From the NCBI GenBank assembly GCA_031276685.1, contig JAISMQ010000266.1, forward strand, positions 1 to 5,039: DNA of 5,039 nucleotides. Direction: 5' to 3'. The notes under the pieces were generated by a model. It was not told the origin of the DNA. It made no database searches and was given only the letters and a program-made list of their open reading frames with translations. This stretch comes from Treponema sp. (GTDB lineage: Bacteria > Spirochaetota > Spirochaetia > Treponematales > Breznakiellaceae). Both the position numbers and the translations under genes were made by a program. Below, piece after piece: positions 1-5,039 of this stretch. Numbering within the stretch: the stretch's first letter is position 1; the number at the start of each line of letters is the position of its first letter.

Positions 1-1
1 T

Positions 2-37
2 AACCAGGGGGTACTGGTGGGCACGTTCAAGGGGTAA
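2..37 (+). CDS. C-terminal end of a carbohydrate ABC transporter permease (LplC/YtcP type, partial)
   Basis: Only the last 11 codons and a TAA stop are in the window; they read NQGVLVGTFKG. From family knowledge, LplC/YtcP-type permeases of CUT1 sugar ABC transporters commonly end in a short tail of the form KGVxxGSxKG, and this tail matches that pattern. The gene lies directly upstream of a family 1 solute-binding protein on the same strand, which is the usual partner of such a permease, so the context supports the call. The protein would be an inner-membrane subunit forming half of the translocation channel. The evidence is short, so the call depends on the tail pattern and the neighbour together. 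Base 1 belongs to the preceding codon. Confidence 0.6.
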   Translation, partial: NQGVLVGTFKG

Positions 38-42
38 TTCCG

Positions 43-62
43 CCGGAAGCGAAAACTTCCGG
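43..62 (+). promoter_or_regulatory. Intercistronic stem-loop between permease and binding-protein genes
   Basis: Arms CCGGAAG (43-49) and CTTCCGG (56-62) form a perfect 7-bp stem with a 6-base CGAAAA loop, starting 5 bases after the permease stop codon. No T-run follows, so it is not a standard intrinsic terminator. In sugar ABC operons a stem-loop between permease and binding-protein genes often serves to stop 3'-5' decay or to set unequal expression, since binding protein is needed in excess. That role is inferred here. A second small hairpin (CCGGC, 70-74, with GCCGG, 78-82) and a perfect 10-bp palindrome GGTTATAACC (61-70) follow at once and partly overlap it. Confidence 0.4.
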
Positions 63-100
63 TTATAACCCGGCGTTGCCGGTAGGAATAATGTTTTTTA

Positions 101-106
101 GAGGGA
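101..106 (+). promoter_or_regulatory. Ribosome binding site of the solute-binding protein gene
   Basis: The purine-rich GAGGGA at 101-106 lies 7 bases upstream of the ATG at 114 and fits the anti-Shine-Dalgarno sequence. It supports this start, which also places a complete signal peptide at the N-terminus. It is the only clear Shine-Dalgarno site among the gene starts in the window. Confidence 0.7.
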
Positions 107-113
107 GAAAGAA

Positions 114-1709
114 ATGAAAAAAAGAATCGCTTTTGTTTCCGCCCTGTTCCTGGCGGGAGCGCTGCTGTTTGCCGGCGCCCGCCAGCAGCAGCAGGCCCCA
201 GCAGCGGGAGGACTTCCGGCGGGGTTTAACGCCGCCGGCCTGCCCATCGTCAGCAGCCCTGTCACCATCAACGTGATGCAGGTACGTTACAGGTTCCACG
301 GATCCGGCAACGTGTTCAACAGCTTCTATTCACAGTTGGAACGGGACACCAACGTCTTTGTGAACTGGGAAACCCGCTACACCACGGATTTTAACGAGCA
401 GCGGGGCCTGATGCTTGCGTCCGGCGACCTGCCCGAGGCTATCTGGGGTTCTACCGGCTGGACCAAAGAGGTTATCGAACAGAACAAGGCCCAGTTCCTG
501 CCGCTGGACGACCTGATCGACAAGTACATGCCGAACCTCAAGGCCCTTATGGCCAAGGACCCGTCGATAAAGCGGTTTATTACCTACAACGACGGGAAGA
601 TCTACAGCTTCCCCGGCAAGCTGCCCCTGCGGCCCCTGGCGGCTACGGGGATCTTTATCAACAAGACCTGGCTGGACAAGCTGGGCCTTGGGATACCCCA
701 GACCACGGCGGAGCTGGCCAGCACGCTCAAGGCCTTTAAGACCCGGGACCCCAACGGCAACGGCAAAGCCGATGAAATTCCCTGGTACACCATCTGGGGC
801 GTCCCCACGGATTTTAGATATGAGCTTACCAGCCCCTACGGCGCCTGGGCCGAATGGCTGGTGGACAACGGCAAGGCCTTCCACGTTGCGATAACCGATC
901 AGTTCCGCCAGGGCCTTGAGTGGGTTATCGATCTGTACAAGGCCGGGGTGTTCCCCACCGAGTACTTCACGATGAGCAGCGATCAGTTCTACGCCACAGG
1001 CTCCGATACCAGTGTGCAGCGCTTCGGCTTCCTCTACGACTGGGTCGCCGACGCCACGATTGGTCAAAACTCCAAGGACTTTGTCGCCATGCCGCCGGTA
1101 CAGGCGCCCGACGGCAAGCGCTACGCCGCCCCGCTCAACGAGGGGATCCGCCCGCTGGAGTTCATGATCACGGCCAAGTGCAAGAACCCCGAAGTTGTCG
1201 CCCGCTGGGTGGACCAGTTCTACACGCCGGACGCCACGTTCCAGAAGACCTTTGGACCCTTTAACGTTACGACCAGGAAAGAGGCGGACGGCACCTACGT
1301 GGAACTTCCACTGTCGGAGACTTCCTCCATGTACAACAGCATCGGCGGTCTTGACGCCCGCAAGTGGATAGTGGGTTCCGGCGACTGCGGCCCCGGTTAC
1401 TGGCCCGACGGGACTCCGACCAAGTCCGACGATCCCAAGATAAACCTGGACCACATTTATATACCGCACCTGGACCCCCGCGCCCAGCCGGCCGGCCTGA
1501 TGACCCTCCCCACCGCCGAACTGACGGCGGAACTGGCGGCCCTTGACGTTCCGATCAAGAACTACATTATTTCTACCACATCGGACTGGATCGCGAAGGG
1601 CGCAATTACCAACTGGGACGGCTATGTCGCGCAGCTCAAGGCTATGGGCATCGACCGCTACATAGCGCTCCGGCAGATGCAGTACGACGCCACCGTCAAC
1701 TTTAAGTAG
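114..1709 (+). CDS. Extracellular carbohydrate-binding protein of a CUT1 ABC transporter (family 1, LplA-like)
   Basis: This 531-residue protein is probably the periplasmic receptor that binds a sugar or oligosaccharide and delivers it to an LplB/LplC-type permease. The N-terminus is a signal peptide: a basic start (MKKR), a hydrophobic core at about 5-20, and a likely signal peptidase I site, AGA, at 20-22. Family marks include the FNEQRGLMLASGDLPE region (93-108), WLDKLGL (186-192), and the Ca-binding-like loop DPNGNGKADEIP (212-223), typical of LplA/YtcQ-type proteins. The C-terminal part has WDGY (501-504) and a final MQYD, as in relatives. The length is close to that of B. subtilis LplA (about 500). 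The start has a good ribosome binding site, and the gene directly follows a permease tail. The lipobox cysteine expected in many relatives is absent: F-A-G-A stands where L-A-G-C would be. Four CAG codons (Q24-Q27) follow the cleavage site. The substrate cannot be read from sequence; the family call is firm. Confidence 0.92.
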   Translation: MKKRIAFVSALFLAGALLFAGARQQQQAPAAGGLPAGFNAAGLPIVSSPVTINVMQVRYRFHGSGNVFNSFYSQLERDTNVFVNWETRYTTDFNEQRGLMLASGDLPEAIWGSTGWTKEVIEQNKAQFLPLDDLIDKYMPNLKALMAKDPSIKRFITYNDGKIYSFPGKLPLRPLAATGIFINKTWLDKLGLGIPQTTAELASTLKAFKTRDPNGNGKADEIPWYTIWGVPTDFRYELTSPYGAWAEWLVDNGKAFHVAITDQFRQGLEWVIDLYKAGVFPTEYFTMSSDQFYATGSDTSVQRFGFLYDWVADATIGQNSKDFVAMPPVQAPDGKRYAAPLNEGIRPLEFMITAKCKNPEVVARWVDQFYTPDATFQKTFGPFNVTTRKEADGTYVELPLSETSSMYNSIGGLDARKWIVGSGDCGPGYWPDGTPTKSDDPKINLDHIYIPHLDPRAQPAGLMTLPTAELTAELAALDVPIKNYIISTTSDWIAKGAITNWDGYVAQLKAMGIDRYIALRQMQYDATVNFK

Positions 1710-1713
1710 CAGG

Positions 1714-1750
1714 TTTCCTAAAACCCGCAGGGGTTTGGGAAAAGTTTTCT
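1714..1750 (+). terminator. Possible first intrinsic terminator after the binding-protein gene
   Basis: AAACCC (1721-1726) pairs with GGGTTT (1731-1736) around a GCAG loop. With A1720 bulged out, TTTCCT (1714-1719) pairs with GGGAAA (1737-1742), including one G-T wobble. A T-rich stretch (TTTTCT, 1745-1750) follows. GGTTT at 1712-1716 can also pair with AAACC at 1721-1725, giving a competing fold. It is weaker than the hairpin just downstream, and the two together probably ensure release of the transcript. Confidence 0.5.
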
Positions 1751-1761
1751 ATTCTGTTTTG

Positions 1762-1797
1762 CGCGGCCCCGGTCAGACAGACCGGGGCCGTGTTTTA
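1762..1797 (+). terminator. Strong intrinsic terminator between the sugar-transport and Trk operons
   Basis: CGGCCCCGGTC (1764-1774) and GACCGGGGCCG (1780-1790) form a perfect 11-bp GC-rich stem with a 5-base AGACA loop. It can be extended by a G-T pair (1763/1791) and a C-G pair (1762/1792), and is followed by TTTT (1793-1796). It lies 53 bases past the binding-protein stop and 47 bases before trkA, so it separates the two transcription units. Confidence 0.85.
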
Positions 1798-1832
1798 TGT
1801 CACGCCCCTTCCGTCAGAGTCGCCTTTGATCG

Positions 1833-1838
1833 TAAAAT
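1833..1838 (+). promoter_or_regulatory. Candidate -10 box for trkA
   Basis: TAAAAT matches the TATAAT consensus at 5 of 6 positions and lies within the only stretch (1798-1844) between the upstream terminator and trkA, where a promoter is needed if the terminator works. No convincing -35 box stands 16-18 bases upstream; the nearest is TTCCGT at 1809. Transcription from here would start at or very near the ATG at 1845, giving a leaderless or nearly leaderless message. The call rests on a single hexamer. Confidence 0.3.
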
Positions 1839-1844
1839 AAGCCT

Positions 1845-3407
1845 ATGCGTATTGTGGTTGTGGGTGCGGGGAAGGTCGGGTTTTCTCTGTGCCGGCGGCT
1901 TGTGCAGGAGAATCACGACGTGTCCCTGATCGAGGCCAGCGAGGAACGCGCCCGGCACGTGTCGAACCGGCTTGATTGCCGGGTGATCAACGACGGGGGT
2001 AACAATATCCGCGTCCTGGAAGACGCGGATATAAGCCGGGCGGACGCGCTGGTGTGCGTGACGAATTCCGACGAGCTTAACATGATCATCTGCGGCCTGG
2101 CCGCCTCCCGCTACCCCCGGCTTATCAAGATTGCCCGGGTGCGGAACAGTGAATATGCGCGGTTCCGCCGGGCGGAACGGCGGGACAGGGCCGCGAAGCC
2201 GTCCGCGCAAGCCGGCCAGGGGACGCAAGTCGGCCAGGCTACGCAAGCCGGCCAGGCCACGCAAGCTGGCCAGGGGACGCCGGAAGCGCCGGATCGGCCG
2301 GGGGTGCTGGGGATCGACCACTTTATACACCCCGACGTGGAGGCCGCCCGCTGGGTACTCAGCGCCGTTGGCAGGGGGGCCGTGGGGGATGTGCTGGCCT
2401 TTCCGGAGACCCCCTACGAACTGGGTTCCGTGGCCATTGCCGCGGGGAGCCCCCTGGACGGCCTTTCCCTTGCCGATTACCGGAAGGTGTATACGGGGGA
2501 AAGCCTGGTGACGCTGGTGGAGCGGGGGGGCGGGGCCTTCCTCCCCAGCGGGGCTACGGTGCTTGCCGCAGGGGACCGGATCCACATCTTTACCAGGGGC
2601 GAGGAAATAGAGGAGCTGTTTAAGCTTGCCGGGCGCGGCGGGCCCGCGCTGCGCAGAATAGGTATTGTGGGGGGCAGCCAGATTGGCGCCCTTGTCGCCG
2701 AAGGGCTTCTCTACCCGGAACGGCAGGAGGAGGACCTGACGGAGCCTTTTAATATCCCCGTCCGGGGGAAGGGCATTTTTTCTTTTTTCAAAATGCTGCA
2801 CCCCAAAAACCAGTACCGGGTTATTATCATCGAACAGGATTACGACCTGTGCAAAGAACTGTCCGCCCGCTTCCCCGAAGCCCTGGTGCTGAACGAGGAG
2901 ATTGCCGATGAAAGTTTTGTTGCGGAAGAACGGATCAGCGATCTGGACCTGATCATCACCGCTACGGGGCACCAGGAACTTAACATTATTGCCGCAGTGT
3001 ACTTAAAATCGCGGGGGGTGGGCCGGGCTATCGCGCTGGCCTCCGGTACGGGCTACGGGATTATCGCCCGGCAACTGGGGGTTAACGTCGTAGTCCCCAC
3101 GGAGCAGGTGGTGGTGGACTCGATCCTCTCCCGGCTGGGGGGGGCCGCCGTCAGGGGGGTCCACCGGATTGGGGACGGGGGAATCGGCATTTACGAGATC
3201 GAGGTTGCCCCGGCGGCGCCTGCGGCGGAAAAGCCGGTTACGGAATTTCACCTTAGTTCCGGGGGCCTGGTAATGCTGGCGAATCGCGGCGGGGATTCTT
3301 TTATTCCACGGGGGGACTACGTGTTTAAGGTCCAGGACCGGGTTATTATCATTGCCAAACACGGCAGCGAAAAGGAAATAGAAAAATTCTTCGCCGTAAA
3401 TCTATGA
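1845..3407 (+). CDS. trkA: Trk potassium uptake system peripheral NAD-binding subunit TrkA
   Basis: TrkA is the cytoplasmic regulator that binds NAD(H)/nucleotide and gates TrkH. The start is set by the family N-terminus MRIVVVGAGKVG, with the Rossmann loop GAGKVG at 7-12 and acidic E30 at the end of the second strand. There are two tandem RCK units: RCK_N at about 1-105 (including TNSDELNM, 73-80), RCK_C at about 163-260, a second RCK_N at about 271-400, and a second RCK_C at about 432-520. At 520 residues it is longer than E. coli TrkA (458). The excess lies mainly in two places: residues about 106-155, a low-complexity linker with a tandem repeat, and about 291-323, an insertion between the first helix and second strand of the second Rossmann fold. 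The second nucleotide loop reads GGSQIG (276-281), with Ser where the middle glycine normally is. No Shine-Dalgarno site is visible. The stop overlaps trkH by 4 bases. The family call is secure. Confidence 0.95.
   Translation: MRIVVVGAGKVGFSLCRRLVQENHDVSLIEASEERARHVSNRLDCRVINDGGNNIRVLEDADISRADALVCVTNSDELNMIICGLAASRYPRLIKIARVRNSEYARFRRAERRDRAAKPSAQAGQGTQVGQATQAGQATQAGQGTPEAPDRPGVLGIDHFIHPDVEAARWVLSAVGRGAVGDVLAFPETPYELGSVAIAAGSPLDGLSLADYRKVYTGESLVTLVERGGGAFLPSGATVLAAGDRIHIFTRGEEIEELFKLAGRGGPALRRIGIVGGSQIGALVAEGLLYPERQEEDLTEPFNIPVRGKGIFSFFKMLHPKNQYRVIIIEQDYDLCKELSARFPEALVLNEEIADESFVAEERISDLDLIITATGHQELNIIAAVYLKSRGVGRAIALASGTGYGIIARQLGVNVVVPTEQVVVDSILSRLGGAAVRGVHRIGDGGIGIYEIEVAPAAPAAEKPVTEFHLSSGGLVMLANRGGDSFIPRGDYVFKVQDRVIIIAKHGSEKEIEKFFAVNL
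2208..2279 (+). repeat. In-frame 18-bp tandem repeat, 4 copies, inside trkA
   Basis: There are four adjacent 18-base units at 2208-2225, 2226-2243, 2244-2261 and 2262-2279, with consensus CAAGCCGGCCAGGNNACG. They differ at a few bases: GTC or GCT for GCC in codon 2, and GGG, GCT or GCC in codon 5. Each unit encodes six residues, giving QAGQGT, QVGQAT, QAGQAT and QAGQGT (residues 122-145). Because the unit length is a multiple of three, gain or loss of copies keeps trkA in frame. The repeat lies in the linker between the first RCK_N and RCK_C subdomains. It has no spacers and is not a CRISPR array. Confidence 0.95.
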
Positions 3408-4885
3408 GCCCCCCCGGCGGGCCGCGGCCCCTGTTCCCCGGCATAGGTGGGGGGCTCCGCCTGCTGTCGGCGTTTACGGTTCTCCTTTCCCTGGCTATGG
3501 CCGTCCCCCTTGGTATCGCCGCGCTGCTGCGGGAGGCGGGGATGGTCCGCGCCTTCGCCGTTTCGATGGCGGCCCCCCTGCCCCTGGCCCTGCCGGTTCT
3601 GTTTGTCCTTACGCGGAAACAGCGGATCCGCTTTGCCGCTGCCGATGGTTTTCTGCTGGTCTTCTTTATCTGGATCATCGCCTGCCTGCTGGGAAGCCTT
3701 CCCTTTTTGTTTTCCGGGGCCATGCCCCGCCTTGCCGACGCTTTTTTTGAAAGCGCTTCCGGCTTTAGCACCACCGGGGTTTCGCTGTGTGCCGATGTGG
3801 AAGCCCTGCCCCGGTCCCTGCTGCTGTGGCGGGCCATGAGCCACTGGCTGGGGGGCATTGGGATTGTGATGCTTACCGTGGCGCTGTTCCCCCTTATGGG
3901 GATTGGGGGCTTCCAACTGGTAAAGGCCGAAACTTCCGGCCCGGAAAAGGAGAAGATTACCCCCAAGATCACCGCTACCGCGAAGATCCTCTGCTTTCTC
4001 TACCTGGGCCTTACGGCGCTGCTGGCGGCGCTGCTGGCGCTGGGGGGCATGGACTGGCTTGACGCGGTGATCCACGCCTTTTCTACGATTGCAACCGGAG
4101 GTTTCAGTTCGCGGAACGGCAGTATTGCTGCGTTTTCTTCGCCGTTTATCGAATGGGTCTGCATTGTCTTTATGATCGTGTCGGGCTACAACTTTGCCCT
4201 GCTCTACCAGCTTTTGCGGGGCAGGGTCCGGGATGTGTTCCGCAACAGCGAAGGCCGGGCCTATCTGGGCCTTATGGGGGCCGCGTCCCTGGCGGTCGCG
4301 CTTTCGCTGTGTTCCGCAGGGGAGGACTTCCCCACCGCCGTCCGGCACGGTTTTTTCCACTGCTCGTCAATAATGACATCCTGCGGTTTTACCAGCGCCG
4401 ACCACAACCTTTGGCCGCCCCTGGCCCAGGGGGTCCTCTTTCTGCTGATGCTTGTGGGCGGCTGTTCGGGGTCCACCGCCGGGGGGATCAAAGTGGTGCG
4501 CTGGGTGGTGCTTTTTAAGCAGGCGATGAACGAGGCCAGGCGCCTGCTCTACCCCCGGGGGGTGTTCAACATCAGGCTTAACCGCAAGGTGGGCAGAAAG
4601 GACGTGGTCTACGGGGTGGCGGGTTTTATCTTTCTCTACTTCGTCACGGCCGCCGCCGCCTTCCTCCTGGTTGCCGGCGCCGGGGTGGCACCCTGGGACG
4701 CGCTTAACGCGGCCCTGGTATGCGTGGGCAACGTCGGCCTGGGCCTGGGGAACCTGACCGGGGGCGCGGTCCTTGCCTCCTGCCCCGATTATGTAAAATG
4801 GGGGCTTAGCCTGGTGATGATCGCCGGGCGGCTGGAAATCTGGACCTTCTTTGTGCTGTTCACGCGGGAGTACTGGCGGCGCTAG
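3404..4885 (+). CDS. trkH: Trk potassium uptake channel subunit TrkH
   Basis: This 493-residue integral membrane protein (E. coli TrkH has 483) is the K+-conducting subunit, gated by TrkA. I see about ten hydrophobic segments: two N-terminal ones (about 17-42 and 52-70), then four M1-P-M2 repeats. The pore loops are FSTTGVS (121-127), IATGGFS (229-235), TSCGFTSAD (325-333) and GNVGLGLG (442-449). The intramembrane gating loop GGCSGSTAGGIKVVR (352-366) and the GRLEI motif (475-479) in the last helix are near-perfect family marks. The ATG overlaps the trkA stop as ATGA, with no good Shine-Dalgarno site, which suggests translational coupling and near-equal synthesis of the two subunits. Oddities are Cys327 in the third pore loop and Leu447 in the fourth, where many relatives have Thr/Ser and Pro. 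A seven-C tract (3409-3415) lies just after the start codon. The family call is secure. Confidence 0.95.
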   Translation: MSPPGGPRPLFPGIGGGLRLLSAFTVLLSLAMAVPLGIAALLREAGMVRAFAVSMAAPLPLALPVLFVLTRKQRIRFAAADGFLLVFFIWIIACLLGSLPFLFSGAMPRLADAFFESASGFSTTGVSLCADVEALPRSLLLWRAMSHWLGGIGIVMLTVALFPLMGIGGFQLVKAETSGPEKEKITPKITATAKILCFLYLGLTALLAALLALGGMDWLDAVIHAFSTIATGGFSSRNGSIAAFSSPFIEWVCIVFMIVSGYNFALLYQLLRGRVRDVFRNSEGRAYLGLMGAASLAVALSLCSAGEDFPTAVRHGFFHCSSIMTSCGFTSADHNLWPPLAQGVLFLLMLVGGCSGSTAGGIKVVRWVVLFKQAMNEARRLLYPRGVFNIRLNRKVGRKDVVYGVAGFIFLYFVTAAAAFLLVAGAGVAPWDALNAALVCVGNVGLGLGNLTGGAVLASCPDYVKWGLSLVMIAGRLEIWTFFVLFTREYWRR

Positions 4886-5039
4886 GGGCAGGGCCGGCGC
4901 ATAAGCTCTGGGAAAGTACGGCGGGCAGGGGAAGCGAAACGCCAATGGCGGACCCGTGACCGAAGCTTTGCGCCATCAGAACCGCAGGAAATCAGCAGGG
5001 AGTTATGGGCGCAAACCAAGCGTGGCCGGCATAGGCGTT
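4886..5039. other. Downstream region with no identified gene
   Basis: These 154 bases follow the trkH stop. No T-tract terminator is visible for the trk operon. On the + strand the frame continuing from trkH is open to the window end (51 codons) but lacks an ATG, GTG or TTG start. The short ATG at 5005 stops after nine codons. On the - strand one frame is open from the window edge to a stop at 4882-4884 (51 residues, Arg-rich), so a gene entering from the right on that strand is possible but unrecognised. ATGGCG (4945-4950) and CGCCAT (4971-4976) form a 6-bp inverted repeat with a 20-base loop, and GGCCGGC occurs at 4892 and again at 5024. An interspersed repeat or a neighbouring gene's end are both possible. 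Confidence 0.5.

Noticed and set aside
43..62. Intrinsic terminator separating the permease and binding-protein genes
   Set aside because: No T-run follows the hairpin, and the two genes are functional partners that should share a transcript.
183..194. CAG x4 as a possible unstable trinucleotide repeat
   Set aside because: Four units are too few to be notable, and Gln runs after the signal peptide are plausible in this protein group.
330..1469. Long open frame on the - strand (379 codons) opposite the binding-protein gene
   Set aside because: It is antisense to a well-supported gene, has no family motif and a Gly/Val/Arg-rich composition typical of antisense frames in GC-rich DNA.
1735..1929. 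Small + strand open frame spanning the terminator and the trkA start
   Set aside because: It runs through a strong terminator hairpin and overlaps trkA out of frame; no ribosome binding site and no recognisable product.
2208..2279. CRISPR-like direct repeats
   Set aside because: The repeats are adjacent with no spacers, 18 bp long, and in frame inside a coding gene.
1800..2972. Long open frame on the - strand (390 codons) opposite trkA
   Set aside because: It mirrors trkA codon structure; its apparent Leu-Arg repeat is just the complement of the 18-bp tandem repeat.
3317..4360. Long open frame on the - strand (347 codons) opposite trkH
   Set aside because: The product is rich in Gly, Gln, Lys and Arg with no domain, as expected opposite a hydrophobic membrane protein in GC-rich DNA.

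Overview
The window looks like chromosomal DNA from a GC-rich (roughly 60% by eye) diderm bacterium. The best guess is a spirochaete of the Treponema/termite-gut type. This rests on the style of the sugar-binding protein (a signal peptide followed directly by a Gln-rich start, Arg-Gln-Gln-Gln-Gln) and on its position right after an LplC-type permease. The taxonomic call is an inference, not a search result.

Layout: all recognisable genes are on the + strand. Bases 2-37 are the last codons of a carbohydrate ABC-transporter permease. After a 76-base gap with a stem-loop and a good ribosome binding site comes a 531-residue extracellular solute-binding protein (114-1709). Two hairpins in tandem (about 1714-1750 and 1762-1797) close that transport operon. 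After 47 more bases a second unit starts: trkA (1845-3407), overlapped by 4 bases (ATGA) by trkH (3404-4885). The last 154 bases (4886-5039) hold no gene that I can identify.

Function: the first unit is the end of a CUT1-type sugar uptake operon, in which the binding protein captures an oligosaccharide in the periplasm and passes it to the LplB/LplC-type permease pair. The second unit is a complete Trk potassium uptake system. TrkH forms the ion-conducting membrane subunit and TrkA is the cytoplasmic nucleotide-binding (RCK) gating subunit. The two units appear to be transcribed separately.

Most of the window is ordinary housekeeping transport. The unusual points are an in-frame 18-bp x 4 tandem repeat inside trkA that lengthens the linker between two RCK subdomains, a second insertion and a changed glycine motif in the second RCK half of TrkA, non-consensus residues in two TrkH pore loops, a binding protein with no lipobox cysteine, and a trkA start with no visible Shine-Dalgarno site. 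I see no convincing sign of a wholly new system.
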